From Acidobacteriota bacterium (GTDB taxonomy: Bacteria; Acidobacteriota; Terriglobia; UBA7540), in assembly GCA_003224695.1 (NCBI GenBank), contig QHZO01000151.1, positions 20,882 through 55,666 of the forward strand: a stretch of DNA of 34,785 bases, given 5' to 3'. Below, one piece after another: positions 15,380 to 24,424 of the stretch (its first letter is position 1; each line of letters opens with the position of its first letter). Both the position numbers and the translations under genes were made by a program. Under the pieces are notes generated by a model that did not search any database, was not told the origin of the DNA, and saw only the letters and a program-made list of their open reading frames with translations.

Positions 15380-16289
15380 TTTTAGCTCCTTTAATAAGGC
15401 GTGCGTGCCAGTCAACTACGTTGGCGTATTCAAGGAAGCTCACAACCTCAGAGAGGCCGCTCTTTCTGAAGGTAGGTCTGGAGAGTTGGCGGGCAAAAAC
15501 CGCGCGCCTCGTGTCGTTTGAGACGATGGAGAAACGCGTCAGGTTGGGCTCGGCAAGCAACACGTCGTTGAATCGAAGAAGTCCCGAATAAACGGGAGTG
15601 GAGTGCTCTACCTCAAACAGCCCGGTGATGGCTTCGCGTCCGCCGGCAATCCAGACGATGTCGATTTCCGACAAAATGTCTTGGACCGATTTAAATCCGG
15701 CGGGGATGTTTCGACGTAAGGCAAACTGCTCCGTCAAAGACCAATCAAGCTTCCCCACATCATTCGCGGGAACAAACACCTCATATCCCTTGGCGCGGCC
15801 GATACCTCCAAGCAAGGTTTGCACCTGCGAGTGCGTGAGATCAACCGCTTCGCGCAGGCGCGTGGCATTAAGAGTTCGTGCAAGGGTTTCGTATCCGACG
15901 TAACCTTCAACATTAAACCGCCCTTGCCGGGCAATGTACAGTTCTCGCGCGTCGCCCTGCGAGATGAGTTGTAGCTTGTATTGTCCATCCTTCGCGGGTT
16001 CGGTGTGGCGGAATATTTCTTCGAAATCGGCGTATGGGACGAAAAGGGGGGCTGAACCGTCGTCAACTAGAAAGCACAGAAACGCATTGTGACCCTCGAG
16101 CTGCCGAAGGTCAACGTCCCGCAGGCCGAAGAACGTTCGCCCGTGAGCGTGCACCTTGGAATAGCGAATGTAAACGCGCGCGGCATCCGCGCCTAGCACA
16201 AATAGAGATTGACTGCCCCCGATTTTATGCAGTTCCCCGAATCGGCCGCGGAGACCTGCGAGTAGGTTCGCCTTGTGGGTGTTAGGCAT
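15366..16289 (-). CDS. Putative PD-(D/E)XK-like ('FEVEHST' motif) protein, possibly restriction/defence related
   Basis: 307 residues, no signal peptide or membrane segment. The recognisable part is residues about 205-245: SEIDIVWIAGG followed by GLFEVEHSTPVYSGLLRFND. An acidic residue, a beta strand and then E-x-E-H-(S/T) recur in nuclease-like domains of restriction and other DNA-processing proteins, with E-x-E where classical enzymes have E-x-K. The N-terminal half is unassigned. No strong RBS precedes the ATG. It is first of three co-directional genes ending in the BglII-like relic, so a link to restriction is plausible but inferred. It is intact, unlike its neighbours. Confidence 0.55.
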   Translation of the reverse strand: MPNTHKANLLAGLRGRFGELHKIGGSQSLFVLGADAARVYIRYSKVHAHGRTFFGLRDVDLRQLEGHNAFLCFLVDDGSAPLFVPYADFEEIFRHTEPAKDGQYKLQLISQGDARELYIARQGRFNVEGYVGYETLARTLNATRLREAVDLTHSQVQTLLGGIGRAKGYEVFVPANDVGKLDWSLTEQFALRRNIPAGFKSVQDILSEIDIVWIAGGREAITGLFEVEHSTPVYSGLLRFNDVLLAEPNLTRFSIVSNDTRRAVFARQLSRPTFRKSGLSEVVSFLEYANVVDWHARLIKGAKNERG

Positions 16290-16406
16290 GGCCGCCGATG
16301 CTGCGGAAGATAGTCCGTTTGGTCACTCCTGTTCACCGATACCGCGCCTCCAGCATATACTCGCGTCGTTCGTGAGGAGCCGGACAAGTTCCTGGATTAC
16401 CCGGGT

Positions 16407-17374
16407 CTAGTCGTCCAAATAAACCTCATCCTGTTCGTCCGCCTTGGCTTCGGCATGAAGCTCGATCTTAAGCCCGCGTTCAATTTGCCCGAAGAGCCTG
16501 CGCATGTCCTGAGTGAGCGCGTTTGATAATTCGTTTTTTCTCCCCGAATCGCCGTTATACTCTATAAGGAGTGTGCTCGTCGATTCCTCGACAACCTCCT
16601 CTACCGTAGTCGAGATTTGCCCGGTCAACTCCTCAAGCGCAACTCCTTTCAAACCCATCTTTGTTAACCGCCCCCTGACCTCCCTAATCTCCTCGATCCT
16701 TTTCCATGCATCCAGAAATTTGTTCAAGATTTTGGCAAGCGCGAGAACCACACGTGCGCTTGCGGCCAACGCTACCGTCGGGACTGACGACGAAAGCTCT
16801 TTCAGGTCGACGGACTCCACTTTGCCGGTTGTAGCCTCGCTGCAATCACGGATCAACAAATTGATGAAGACGAGTTCCTTGGCAAACGTTCCGACTTGAT
16901 TATTAAATAGGTCCCTCGGAATCAGGAATGCCACATCCGCCGAGCCGGCCTCAATTCTTGTGTCAGTAATTTTCAGTCCCTCGAGACCCTGAAAGGTACT
17001 CGTTACCGTTTCTAGAAATTCTTGTCGACGAGAGGCCAGGTCTTTCACGAAGTCCCGCGCGACCGACGGAGTCATTGCATTCCTGGCTATAGAGTCGTTC
17101 ACCTTGTCAGCGATCGAACGATCGAAGAATTCCGCGCCGCCCATTTCACCAATAAGCTCCGCCTGCGAAGGGGCGATCTCTCCGCCCATCTTGGCGGCGG
17201 AAGACGTAAACCCGTGAATGGCGTTGCGAGTGCGCTTTGGTGCTGTGGTTGTGCGGGCGCCGTCACGAGATTATTTAGTGCTTCGCGGATGGACTCCAGG
17301 CCATTCTGCAAGCCGAGTTTCCGGTCCAGATTATCAAGGAACTTCAAGGTTCCATACAGCCTTTCGACTGTCAT
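16407..17374 (-). pseudogene. Unknown helical protein, interrupted by a frameshift
   Basis: The first frame begins MTVERLYGTLKFLDNLDRKL (17374) and is coherent to about ALNNLVTAPA. It then becomes compositionally odd (LRLPPPRWAERSPLRRRS). The neighbouring frame, entered near 17225-17275, reads RTRNAIHGFTSSAAKMGGE and continues for about 270 residues to 16407. A 1-nt indel in one gene of about 320 codons is the simplest reading. The main part is helical, with a small-residue hydrophobic stretch (VPTVALAASARVVLALAKIL), a coiled-coil-like section (KRIEEIREVRGRLTKM) and an acidic C-terminus. No family recognised. Same strand and lower GC than the flanking core genes, together with the restriction relic. 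Confidence 0.55.
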
Positions 17375-17672
17375 ATTAAGCGTAGGTTATACCACAGCTC
17401 GCGGCTTGGCGGAGACCCTTCCCGAAGTCTAGCCTGACCGAGCCGAATGGGCTCAGCGGAGGCTCTTTGGGTCTAGGTTGGAAGCTGCACGAAATTGCAT
17501 TCCAGCTGGGATTCCCGTGCGCAGGCCGCAACAAAATTTGCGCTTGGGCGGAGGAAGCGTGAAGGTCTGCAATGCACGTCGCTCGGACGGCCACAACTTT
17601 GTTCCGGGCCATGGCTCTCGACTTTTTTGCCGGGGCGTGATATGTAAGGGCAAAATTCCATTGGAGGCATCC

Positions 17673-18179
17673 ATGAAACTTCGACTTTGGGTCTGGATCC
17701 TTGTGGTGGCATCTGTGGCGGCATGGCCGGTGGTCGGCGCGCCGGCGGCGGACACAAACGTGGTCATTCAAGATGCTGCGGGAATGAAATTCGCGAACTA
17801 CCCCAACGTTCCCACGTGTTTCACTGGCGCCGTGGAAAGCGGTGACCCGGCTCACGGGCCGTCCGTATTTCTCCTCAAGGGCGCGGCGGGCTGTAAGGTC
17901 CCATGGCATTGGCACACGCCCAACGAGCAAGTGATGATCGTCAGCGGCATTGCAAAGATGGAAATGAAAGATGCCAAGCCGACCTTGCTCCACAGCGGCG
18001 GCTTCGCCTCCATGCCCTCTCGGCACGTCCACCAATTCTCCTGCGTTGGGGTGTGTAGGGCGTTCGTCTCGTCAGACACGACGTTCGACATCCACTACGT
18101 GGACAAGGAGGGCAAGGAAATCACGCTGGATCAGGCGTTGAGTTCGTCGAAGATGAAGTCTGTCGCAAAAATGAAGTAA
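17673..18179 (+). CDS. Secreted cupin-domain protein
   Basis: 168 residues. The signal peptide MKLRLWVWILVVASVAAWP is followed by a single cupin barrel. Cupin motif 1 is seen as VPWHWHTPNEQVMIVSG (two His and the Glu that ligate metal), and motif 2 as MPSRHVHQFSC with the last His. This is the arrangement of small periplasmic cupins of unknown substrate. The chosen ATG has GGAGG at 17663-17667. The frame is open upstream, but without a signal peptide. An intrinsic terminator follows (18213-18236). It converges on the AhpD-like gene. Confidence 0.85.
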   Translation: MKLRLWVWILVVASVAAWPVVGAPAADTNVVIQDAAGMKFANYPNVPTCFTGAVESGDPAHGPSVFLLKGAAGCKVPWHWHTPNEQVMIVSGIAKMEMKDAKPTLLHSGGFASMPSRHVHQFSCVGVCRAFVSSDTTFDIHYVDKEGKEITLDQALSSSKMKSVAKMK

Positions 18180-18212
18180 TGAGGACCTGTTCCTCACCGG
18201 GACCTCGTGACA

Positions 18213-18226
18213 GCCGCCGCGCGGCA

Positions 18227-18236
<10 letters not shown>
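18213..18236 (+). terminator. Probable intrinsic terminator of the cupin gene
   Basis: GCCGC-CGC-GCGGC hairpin followed by ATTATTTTTTT on the plus strand. The T tract doubles as the Lys-Lys-stop codons of the convergent AhpD-like gene. Confidence 0.55.
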
Positions 18237-18799
<563 letters not shown>

Positions 18800-18949
18800 C
18801 CAAAAAACCTCAAACTGATTCATTGCGCAACTGATTGATTGAAGAACTGCTCGACCGAAACTCAAGGCCCCCGGCTTCGAATCGCACGCCGCGCTCTTGC
18901 CGTCAGATTTCAATGAGTCAATGATTCAATCAAAAGATGATTCAATTTC

Positions 18950-20326
18950 TTAGCCCTCGCCGAAATCAATCATCACGGGCCGTTCGCGGAAGCCGCGGGT
19001 CTTGATGGCGACATAAATGATGCCGATCGCAAACCAAATCCCCCCGACAATCTTCGCGATTCGGTGCAGATTCCACCAGATGATTCCGCAGAAGAGAAAT
19101 CCGAAAAGGGGCAGGAAGATATCCGCGAAGAACCGCCGCGGTTTTCCCGTCACGCGGTGGAAGCCGAACTGCCAGAAGGTGGCGAAGTTCACGCCCATGA
19201 ACGCCAGGAACGCGCCGAAGTTGAGCAGCTCTCCGGCGTGCTCGTAGGCGTTGCCGATATAATTCAATCCCACCGCGCCGCCAAAGGCCAGCACGCCGAT
19301 CAGGATGATGTTGTAGGTCGGCGCATTCGACTTCGGGCTCAGATAGCCGAACAGGCGGCGAGGCAGGACGTTGTCGCGGCCCATGCCGAAGAGCAGCCGC
19401 GCCGCGCCAAGGCCCCCCGTCAGCGCGCTGCCGAAAGCCGCGAGCGCGATGATGCCGCCCATCGAGTGATAGAGCACCGCGCCGCCCACTCGCCGGCAGA
19501 TATCCATGAACGCCGTCTCAAGGTTTGGAAACGTGTGCCAGTCCGGCCAGACGCGCGCGCCGAGATACACTTCCAGGCCGCCGAAGACGCCCGTGAAAAG
19601 GCAGACCAGGACCGTGGCCAGCATCACGTTTCGCTTCGGGTTCTCGACGTCCTCGGCGAGCGTCGTCACGCCGTCGAAGCCGATGTAGGTCAGTGCCGCG
19701 AATGAAGTGGCCATCCAGATGGTGTGCGAGTCGAAGGTTTTGGGGTTGTAAAACGGCTCGGTCGAAAAAAGCCCGCTCCAGCCTTCCCCCATCAACAAAA
19801 AACGCACGGCGAACACGATAAACGCCACGATGACCACGCACATGGCGGCGAGCAAAATTTTGTTCGCGCGCGCAGAAGCCTTGATACCGCTCAAGTTCAG
19901 CACCGTGACAATGCCCGCCACAATCGCCGCCCACACGACAAACGGCACGGGCCGGACGTAGCGCTCATGGATATACACGGAAATCCAGACCGTGTTGATG
20001 AGCGGTTGGAGCAGATAGTCGAGGAACATCGCCCAGCCGGCCAAAAACCCCAGATGCGGGTTCAATCCTTTGCCGACGTAGGTGTAGGCCGAGCCCGCCG
20101 CAGGATAGACCGCCGCCATGCGGCCGTAGCTGACCGCCGTAATCATCATCGCAAACATGGCGACGAGAATGATGGTGACGAAATGGCCGCGCGAGAGGTC
20201 CTGCGCCACGCCGAACAACGGCACGGGCGCGATGGGCTGGATCAGGACGATGCCGTAAAAAATCAGGTCCCAAAGCGTCAGCACGCGCTTCAAGTGCGGA
20301 GCTCGGGCGGTGGCGGTCTCTGCCAT
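18950..20326 (-). CDS. APC-superfamily amino acid permease
   Basis: Inner-membrane transporter with about 12 hydrophobic segments (458 residues from the chosen start). Family features include TM1 LWDLIFYGIVLIQPIAPVPLFG, the MAAVYPAAGSAYTYVGKGLNP loop after TM2, SFAALTYIGFDGVTTLAEDVENPKRN (TM6-TM7 consensus) and AARLLFGMGRDNVLPRRLF near TM8-9. The substrate cannot be assigned. A longer frame reaches 20416, but its extra 30 residues come from the palindromic repeat at 20344-20420, so ATG 20326 (MAETATARAP) is preferred despite a weak RBS. It ends 151 bases from the AhpD-like start, in the same direction. Confidence 0.87.
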   Translation of the reverse strand: MAETATARAPHLKRVLTLWDLIFYGIVLIQPIAPVPLFGVAQDLSRGHFVTIILVAMFAMMITAVSYGRMAAVYPAAGSAYTYVGKGLNPHLGFLAGWAMFLDYLLQPLINTVWISVYIHERYVRPVPFVVWAAIVAGIVTVLNLSGIKASARANKILLAAMCVVIVAFIVFAVRFLLMGEGWSGLFSTEPFYNPKTFDSHTIWMATSFAALTYIGFDGVTTLAEDVENPKRNVMLATVLVCLFTGVFGGLEVYLGARVWPDWHTFPNLETAFMDICRRVGGAVLYHSMGGIIALAAFGSALTGGLGAARLLFGMGRDNVLPRRLFGYLSPKSNAPTYNIILIGVLAFGGAVGLNYIGNAYEHAGELLNFGAFLAFMGVNFATFWQFGFHRVTGKPRRFFADIFLPLFGFLFCGIIWWNLHRIAKIVGGIWFAIGIIYVAIKTRGFRERPVMIDFGEG

Positions 20327-20343
20327 ATTCGAATTCGAGGCGC

Positions 20344-20420
20344 GCGGGTGGCGCAAACATAGGTTTGCATGTATGCGCCGCGTGGGCGAGGAGATAAAAT
20401 GCGATGTCGTCGCCACCCGC
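20344..20420. repeat. ~80-bp dispersed repeat, copy 1
   Basis: Bounded by GCGGGTGGCG and its complement CGCCACCCGC, with interior ...ATGTATGCGCCGCGTG...GATGTCGT. Related copies lie at 21938-22018 and 22489-22569. It sits immediately upstream of the permease start. Confidence 0.75.
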
Positions 20421-20583
20421 GATCTAATCTCGGCGAGTATCGCACGAGGACACGAAACTTTTAAGAGGAAATGTTGTGAGGGAGCTGCGATCCCTCGCCC
20501 AAACGCCCGCCTCCCCAGGGGCTGCGACCATCCGATGAAGCGCCGCGGACCTCAGCAACGGAGGTCGTCGCACCTTGCTCATT

Positions 20584-21840
20584 TCACCGGCAGTGGGCTA
20601 CGACCAGGGTGATATCGTCGTGCTGTTCATGAGGGCTAAACTGGCGGACTCCTTCCGCTAGGGAGGCAAGCAGGGCCTCCGGAGGCAGTTCACGATGTCG
20701 GCGAAGGGTCTCGATCAAGCGCCCCTCCCCAAATTCCTCTCCTCCATCATTAAACGATTCGGTCACGCCATCGGTGTAGAGTGCCAGCGTATCCCCAGGG
20801 AAGAGACGCTCGTCCCCGACGCTGCAATCCCAACCGCTCGTAAGTCCCAAGACTGTGCAAGTGGAGTCAAGTCGTTCGACATTGCCGTCGTTTCGGAAAA
20901 CAAGGGCGGCGGGATGGCCGCAATTCGCATAACGAAGCCGCTGGGTGGCGTCGTCATATTCGGCAAAAAAGAGAGTGGCGTATGCGTTCTCGGGGGTGCT
21001 TTTATAAAAAAGGCCATTGACGGCTTGCAAAAGGCGCGCGGGCTGGTCTAAAGCGAACGGCGTGTAGGGGCGGTTCCAATAAGTTGCGCACATACTGTGG
21101 AGGTGGGCTTGTAAATTGGCCATCATCAGGGCCGCGGCGGTTCCCTTTCCTGAAACGTCGCCAATCACCAGGCCAACGCGCTCTCGGCCGAGATCAAGAA
21201 AGTCGTAGTAATCGCCCCCGACCTCGCGAGCCTGGAGGCAAACGCCCTTGTAGGCGAGCGTCTTGAGCGGCGGCGGCAATTGGGGAAAGAGCCTTGCCTG
21301 CGTCTGTCTGGCCGCTTCCTGTTCATGAGCGGCGCGGCGTTCGGAATCCCATCTCTCCGCATGCGCGCGGCGCTCGGACTCGACCTCCCGCGTCATCTCG
21401 TCGAGGGCCAGAAGCGTAAAAGAGTTACCGTCCACATCTTCGAAGGTTGTGGACGTCGCGCCCCCGGGCTGCGTTTGCGGCGGATGCTGGAAGCGTACCC
21501 CGCGCTCGCGCCATTCTTCGAACTTGGCGGAAATATCCTCGGTCAGGAAAGAAATCTGAGTGGCCCTGCCGACAAGCTTCGATTCTTCTGAGCCGGGATG
21601 AGGAGCGACTAGCAAAAGCGTCGCGGTGCCGTCGGGAGGGGTGACGGTCAGCCAGCGATCACCGGACGGATGGCGGAAATCAAAGGCCAGGCGGAACCCG
21701 AGCTTTTCTAAATAGAATCGAAGGCTTCGATCTTGATCGCGAACGAACACGGTGACCGTGCCGAGACGGGTGTAAGGGTCCGTGCGATCGGGGGCAAAAC
21801 TGCACCGGTGCGCTTTGTGCGCTGAGGCCGTGCTCTCCAT
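20584..21840 (-). CDS. VOC (glyoxalase-like) domain fused to a SpoIIE/RsbU-type PP2C phosphatase
   Basis: Two-domain protein of about 418 residues. The first domain (about 25-145) is a VOC fold: RLGTVTVFVRDQDRSLRFYLEKLGF ... TSTTFEDVDGNSFTLLA. A charged coiled coil (REVESERRAHAERWDSERRAAHEQEAARQ) leads to a PP2C phosphatase of the SpoIIE class: AREVGGDYYDF, VIGDVSGKGTAAALMMA, ALYTDGVTESFN and HDDITLVV, which supply the metal-binding aspartates. Such phosphatases dephosphorylate anti-sigma antagonists in partner-switching systems; no such partner is nearby. A VOC sensor module in this position is unusual and may bind a small ligand. Start ATG 21840 (MESTASAHK) is chosen over longer frames. Repeat copy 2 lies upstream. 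Confidence 0.83.
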   Translation of the reverse strand: MESTASAHKAHRCSFAPDRTDPYTRLGTVTVFVRDQDRSLRFYLEKLGFRLAFDFRHPSGDRWLTVTPPDGTATLLLVAPHPGSEESKLVGRATQISFLTEDISAKFEEWRERGVRFQHPPQTQPGGATSTTFEDVDGNSFTLLALDEMTREVESERRAHAERWDSERRAAHEQEAARQTQARLFPQLPPPLKTLAYKGVCLQAREVGGDYYDFLDLGRERVGLVIGDVSGKGTAAALMMANLQAHLHSMCATYWNRPYTPFALDQPARLLQAVNGLFYKSTPENAYATLFFAEYDDATQRLRYANCGHPAALVFRNDGNVERLDSTCTVLGLTSGWDCSVGDERLFPGDTLALYTDGVTESFNDGGEEFGEGRLIETLRRHRELPPEALLASLAEGVRQFSPHEQHDDITLVVAHCR

Positions 21841-21937
21841 CCGCCTGATTATAAGTGACTGAGTCGTCGGAAAACAGCGTTTCTTGCACCATGAGTTGCG
21901 GTTCGCGGCCGAGTAGCCACGGCACATTTTTCATGCC

Positions 21938-22018
21938 GTGGGTGGCGCATAGGTTGGTTTTCATGTAAGCGCCGCGTGCGTTGATGACGACATGATAAGC
22001 GATATCATCGCCACCCGC
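21938..22018. repeat. ~80-bp dispersed repeat, copy 2
   Basis: Same family as 20344-20420: GTGGGTGGCG at the left, CCACCCGC at the right, interior TTTTCATGTAAGCGCCGCGTGCGTTGATGACGACAT (shown here only as a guide to its core, TAAGCGCCGCGTG). It lies between two minus-strand VOC-containing genes. Confidence 0.75.
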
Positions 22019-22040
22019 GTCTGACCCATCGCCGCATACG

Positions 22041-22460
22041 CTATCCCCGGGCCGGCATGGGACGCTCGTGGACAATCATCCAGTTAATGCCGAACCGATC
22101 GCGCACCTGGCCAAAGCGGTAGGCAAAGAATGTCTCTTGTATCGGCATCAAGACCTTGCCGCCTTCGGAAAGGGCGGAGAAAACACGGTCCGCTTCCATG
22201 TCGCTATCCATTCTCAGCGTTAGGTATGCGCTCCGCATCGGCTCGGCGTTTGGGATGTCCGCTGCCATCAGCTCAGTGTCGCCAATGGAAATGCGCGCGT
22301 GCAGCACTGCGTTCTTCCACTCCGGCTTGACGCGGCTTTGGTCGGGCGATTGCGCGTGCGTCATCATCACACCAACCTTTGCTCCGAGATGCGTCTCGTA
22401 GTAGCGGAATGCCTCCGCGCACGTGCCGGAGAAATTCACATAAGTATTCATTTTCATCAT
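22041..22460 (-). CDS. VOC-family (PhnB-like) protein
   Basis: 139-residue single VOC domain of the PhnB / 3-demethylubiquinone-methyltransferase-like type: TYVNFSGTCAEAFRYYETHLGAK at the N-terminus, MAADIPNAEP in the middle, and RFGQVRDRFGINWMIVHE at the C-terminus. These are the standard paired beta-alpha-beta modules. The actual reaction is unknown for most members. GGGGGA lies just before the tandem ATGs at 22460. It is flanked on both sides by copies of the ~80-bp repeat. Confidence 0.85.
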   Translation of the reverse strand: MMKMNTYVNFSGTCAEAFRYYETHLGAKVGVMMTHAQSPDQSRVKPEWKNAVLHARISIGDTELMAADIPNAEPMRSAYLTLRMDSDMEADRVFSALSEGGKVLMPIQETFFAYRFGQVRDRFGINWMIVHERPMPARG

Positions 22461-22488
22461 GGGATCCCCCTACCATTCGATTTTCCGC

Positions 22489-22569
22489 GCGGGCGGCGGA
22501 ACCATGGGTTTTGACGTATGCGCCGGGTGTGTTGACGACGGCATAATAAGCGGTGTCGTCGCCACCCGC
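22489..22569. repeat. ~80-bp dispersed repeat, copy 3
   Basis: GCGGGCGGCG at the left and GCCACCCGC at the right. The interior shares TTTTGACGTATGCGCCG and GACGACGGCATAATAAGCGG with copies 1 and 2. Confidence 0.75.
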
Positions 22570-22638
22570 GGGGCCGTCAGCAAAGCGGCGCCAAGTATCT
22601 CACAAGCTTAACCAACTGCGGTATGATGGAGCGAGAGG

Positions 22639-22956
22639 ATGCCCATGAATGCCATCATGCAAGAGAAACTCAAAGATGTGGTGGCCATCTGCAACCAGCG
22701 AAGCGTGCGCCGCCTGGCTTTGTTCGGCTCAGCCGCCAGCGGCGCGTTCAACCCTGCGTCCAGCGACCTCGATTTCCTTGTCGAGTTCCAGCCTCACAGC
22801 CCCGCTCAGCATGCCGACAATTACTTTGGGCTGCAAGAGGACTTGGAGCGGCTTTTTGGCCTGCCGGTTGAATTGGTCGAGCCCGGGCCAATTCGCAATC
22901 CCTATTTTCAGCAGGCCATTGAGAAGACCCAGGTACTCGTCTATGCTGCCGCTTGA
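22639..22956 (+). CDS. MNT-type minimal nucleotidyltransferase (antitoxin-like)
   Basis: 105-residue protein of the MNT/KNTase family. These proteins usually pair with a HEPN RNase and neutralise it by adding nucleotides. Motif: RLALFGSAASGAF ... SSDLDFLVEF, giving GSxxxG and the DxD metal site, followed by the helix LQEDLERLFGLPVELVE. It starts at 22639 or 22645; GAGAGG lies upstream. The expected HEPN gene is reduced to a 15-codon remnant overlapping the end. It may therefore be an orphan antitoxin. Confidence 0.85.
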   Translation: MPMNAIMQEKLKDVVAICNQRSVRRLALFGSAASGAFNPASSDLDFLVEFQPHSPAQHADNYFGLQEDLERLFGLPVELVEPGPIRNPYFQQAIEKTQVLVYAAA

Positions 22957-22990
22957 GGTCCGCAAGTACGATTTTTACGCAAGAGTATGA
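22943..22990 (+). pseudogene. 15-codon remnant of a HEPN-domain partner gene
   Basis: It overlaps the 3' end of the MNT gene. The frame reads MLPLEVRKYDFYARV and stops. The opening L-x-x-E-V-R-K-Y resembles the beginnings of HEPN partners of MNT proteins, and the overlap is the usual operon layout. The rest of the gene is gone. Similarity over so few residues is suggestive only. Confidence 0.4.
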
Positions 22991-23077
22991 GAGAATATGC
23001 GTCGCAGTTATGTCCGGGAGAAAGAGCGCCGGAGGGCTTTTGACCCGACCGGCAGCAATTGAGGAGAGGAGACTCAC

Positions 23078-23749
23078 ATGGCCGAAACAAATTCAGGCAA
23101 TTCGGTTGGAATCCTGAAATTGATCTTGGTTCCGAGCTTGATCACCCTCGCGGTAACGATCCTGCGCCTGGTGGGCGAGCTTCAAAACTGGCCTGCCCCA
23201 TTCTTCGTGAAGCAGGGCGGAGGTGGAGGCGCGATCGTCGGAATTTCATGGTTGCCCATCTTCTTCGGAGTTTATTTCGCGCTCAAGCTAACGGGCGCGG
23301 GCGCGGGCCCGGAAAGCCTCGGCAGGACTTTCGCTTTCTGGGGCCTTGGAATGCTTCTCCTGGTGGGGGGAGGGTTCTTGGGATTTTCCGCCTTCCGGTC
23401 CAACTCGGCGGTCGAAGGCCTCGCGGGCGTGGCGCTGATGGCGGGAGCATGTATTGTTCCGTTGTGGGGTTGGTCGAACCTCACGAAGGTGCTCATCGCC
23501 TACGGTTACGCGGCGAGAATACCCGTACTCGTCGTGATGTTTCTCGCGTTCCAAGGAAAATGGGGGACACATTACGACGCCGCCCCGCCGGGTTTTGTCT
23601 CCAAGGGGTTTGCGTCAGACTTTCTTAACCTGGCGGTTTTTCCGCAAATGATTCTTTGGATCGCGTTCACGGTGCTGGTGGGAACCTTGTTCGGTGCCGT
23701 GGCAGCGGCCATCGCCCAACGACGCAAGCCGGCGGTGCAGGCGGCGTAA
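23078..23749 (+). CDS. Multi-pass membrane protein of unknown function
   Basis: 223 residues with about six hydrophobic segments (ILKLILVPSLITLAVTIL, GISWLPIFFGVYFALKL, TFAFWGLGMLLLVGGGFL, LAGVALMAGACIVPLWGW, VLIAYGYAARIPVLVVMFLAF and MILWIAFTVLVGTLFG, each given in part). No motif for transport or catalysis that I know. A good RBS (GGAGAGGAG) precedes the ATG. It stands alone and converges on the FitAB-like pair with only 28 bases between. Confidence 0.7.
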   Translation: MAETNSGNSVGILKLILVPSLITLAVTILRLVGELQNWPAPFFVKQGGGGGAIVGISWLPIFFGVYFALKLTGAGAGPESLGRTFAFWGLGMLLLVGGGFLGFSAFRSNSAVEGLAGVALMAGACIVPLWGWSNLTKVLIAYGYAARIPVLVVMFLAFQGKWGTHYDAAPPGFVSKGFASDFLNLAVFPQMILWIAFTVLVGTLFGAVAAAIAQRRKPAVQAA

Positions 23750-23777
23750 CACGCCGGCGTCCATCGGTCGTCCGAGG

Positions 23778-24191
23778 TTACTCGCGGAGGAGCTCGCCCG
23801 GACGCGCAGCGGTGCCAGGGAAAGCTGCCAGCAATTTACGGTCGAAAGTTGCCAGGCGAAGGCGCTCGCGGCGAGCCAACTCCACGAACAAAGTGTCGTA
23901 GACGGCGACGCCCGATTCCACGGAGAGGGCCAGCGCACCAAGCCGCAACGTTTTCGACGGGACGGAGCGGATGCCGAGGCGGGCGGCCAAGTCGAGCCGG
24001 TTCGCTCCTTCGTCGGCTTTCAGGACCCCCGAGCGAACCGCCATCCACACCACGTTCGCGAGTTCCGCCTCCCACAGCGCGGGCGCGACGGTCTCTCCCA
24101 CGGCGCGCCAGAAGCGGCGTGCCTCCCCGGCATAGGGCGGCGTCCCGAGCAAATAATACGCCACGAGGTTCGTGTCAACGACGGCTCTCAC
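23778..24191 (-). CDS. PIN-domain RNase toxin (VapC/FitB-like)
   Basis: 137-residue PIN-domain protein expected to cleave RNA when not held by its antitoxin. Acidic residues of the active site: VVDTNLVAYYLLG (first Asp), ALWEAELANVVW (Glu), VAVYDTLFVELARRE (Asp) and LATFDRKLLAAF (last Asp). The start is GTG at 24191, overlapping the antitoxin stop as GTGA, which fixes the start and shows coupling. Longer frames upstream would run through the antitoxin gene. Confidence 0.87.
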   Translation of the reverse strand: MRAVVDTNLVAYYLLGTPPYAGEARRFWRAVGETVAPALWEAELANVVWMAVRSGVLKADEGANRLDLAARLGIRSVPSKTLRLGALALSVESGVAVYDTLFVELARRERLRLATFDRKLLAAFPGTAARPGELLRE

Positions 24192-24415
24192 CGGCGGCCG
24201 GCCCGGATCCAACTCGTGATTTCCCTGGCACTCGGCCGGCGGGATTGCGCCGCCCAACCGTGCTCGATGTGTTCCAGGATGGACCTCCGCTCCGCGACAT
24301 GCTCTTCGAGAAGTTCGCGAACTTCCTGCTCCATCGAGTGCCGCTTCGTTCTCGCCAGCGATTTCAGGGATTTTACGACGCCCGGGCGGAGGTTCCTGAT
24401 GGTCAAAGTTGCCAC
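24188..24415 (-). CDS. FitA-like ribbon-helix-helix antitoxin
   Basis: 75 residues: MATLTIRNLRPGVVKSLKSLA gives the beta strand and first helix of the RHH fold, followed by RTKRHSMEQEVRELLEEHV. The C-terminal part (SAREITSWIRAGRR) should wrap the PIN toxin. It starts at GTG 24415 with AAGGAG upstream and overlaps the toxin by four bases. The palindromes at 24425-24443 probably serve as its operator. Confidence 0.85.
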   Translation of the reverse strand: MATLTIRNLRPGVVKSLKSLARTKRHSMEQEVRELLEEHVAERRSILEHIEHGWAAQSRRPSAREITSWIRAGRR

Positions 24416-24424
24416 TTCCTTCTC

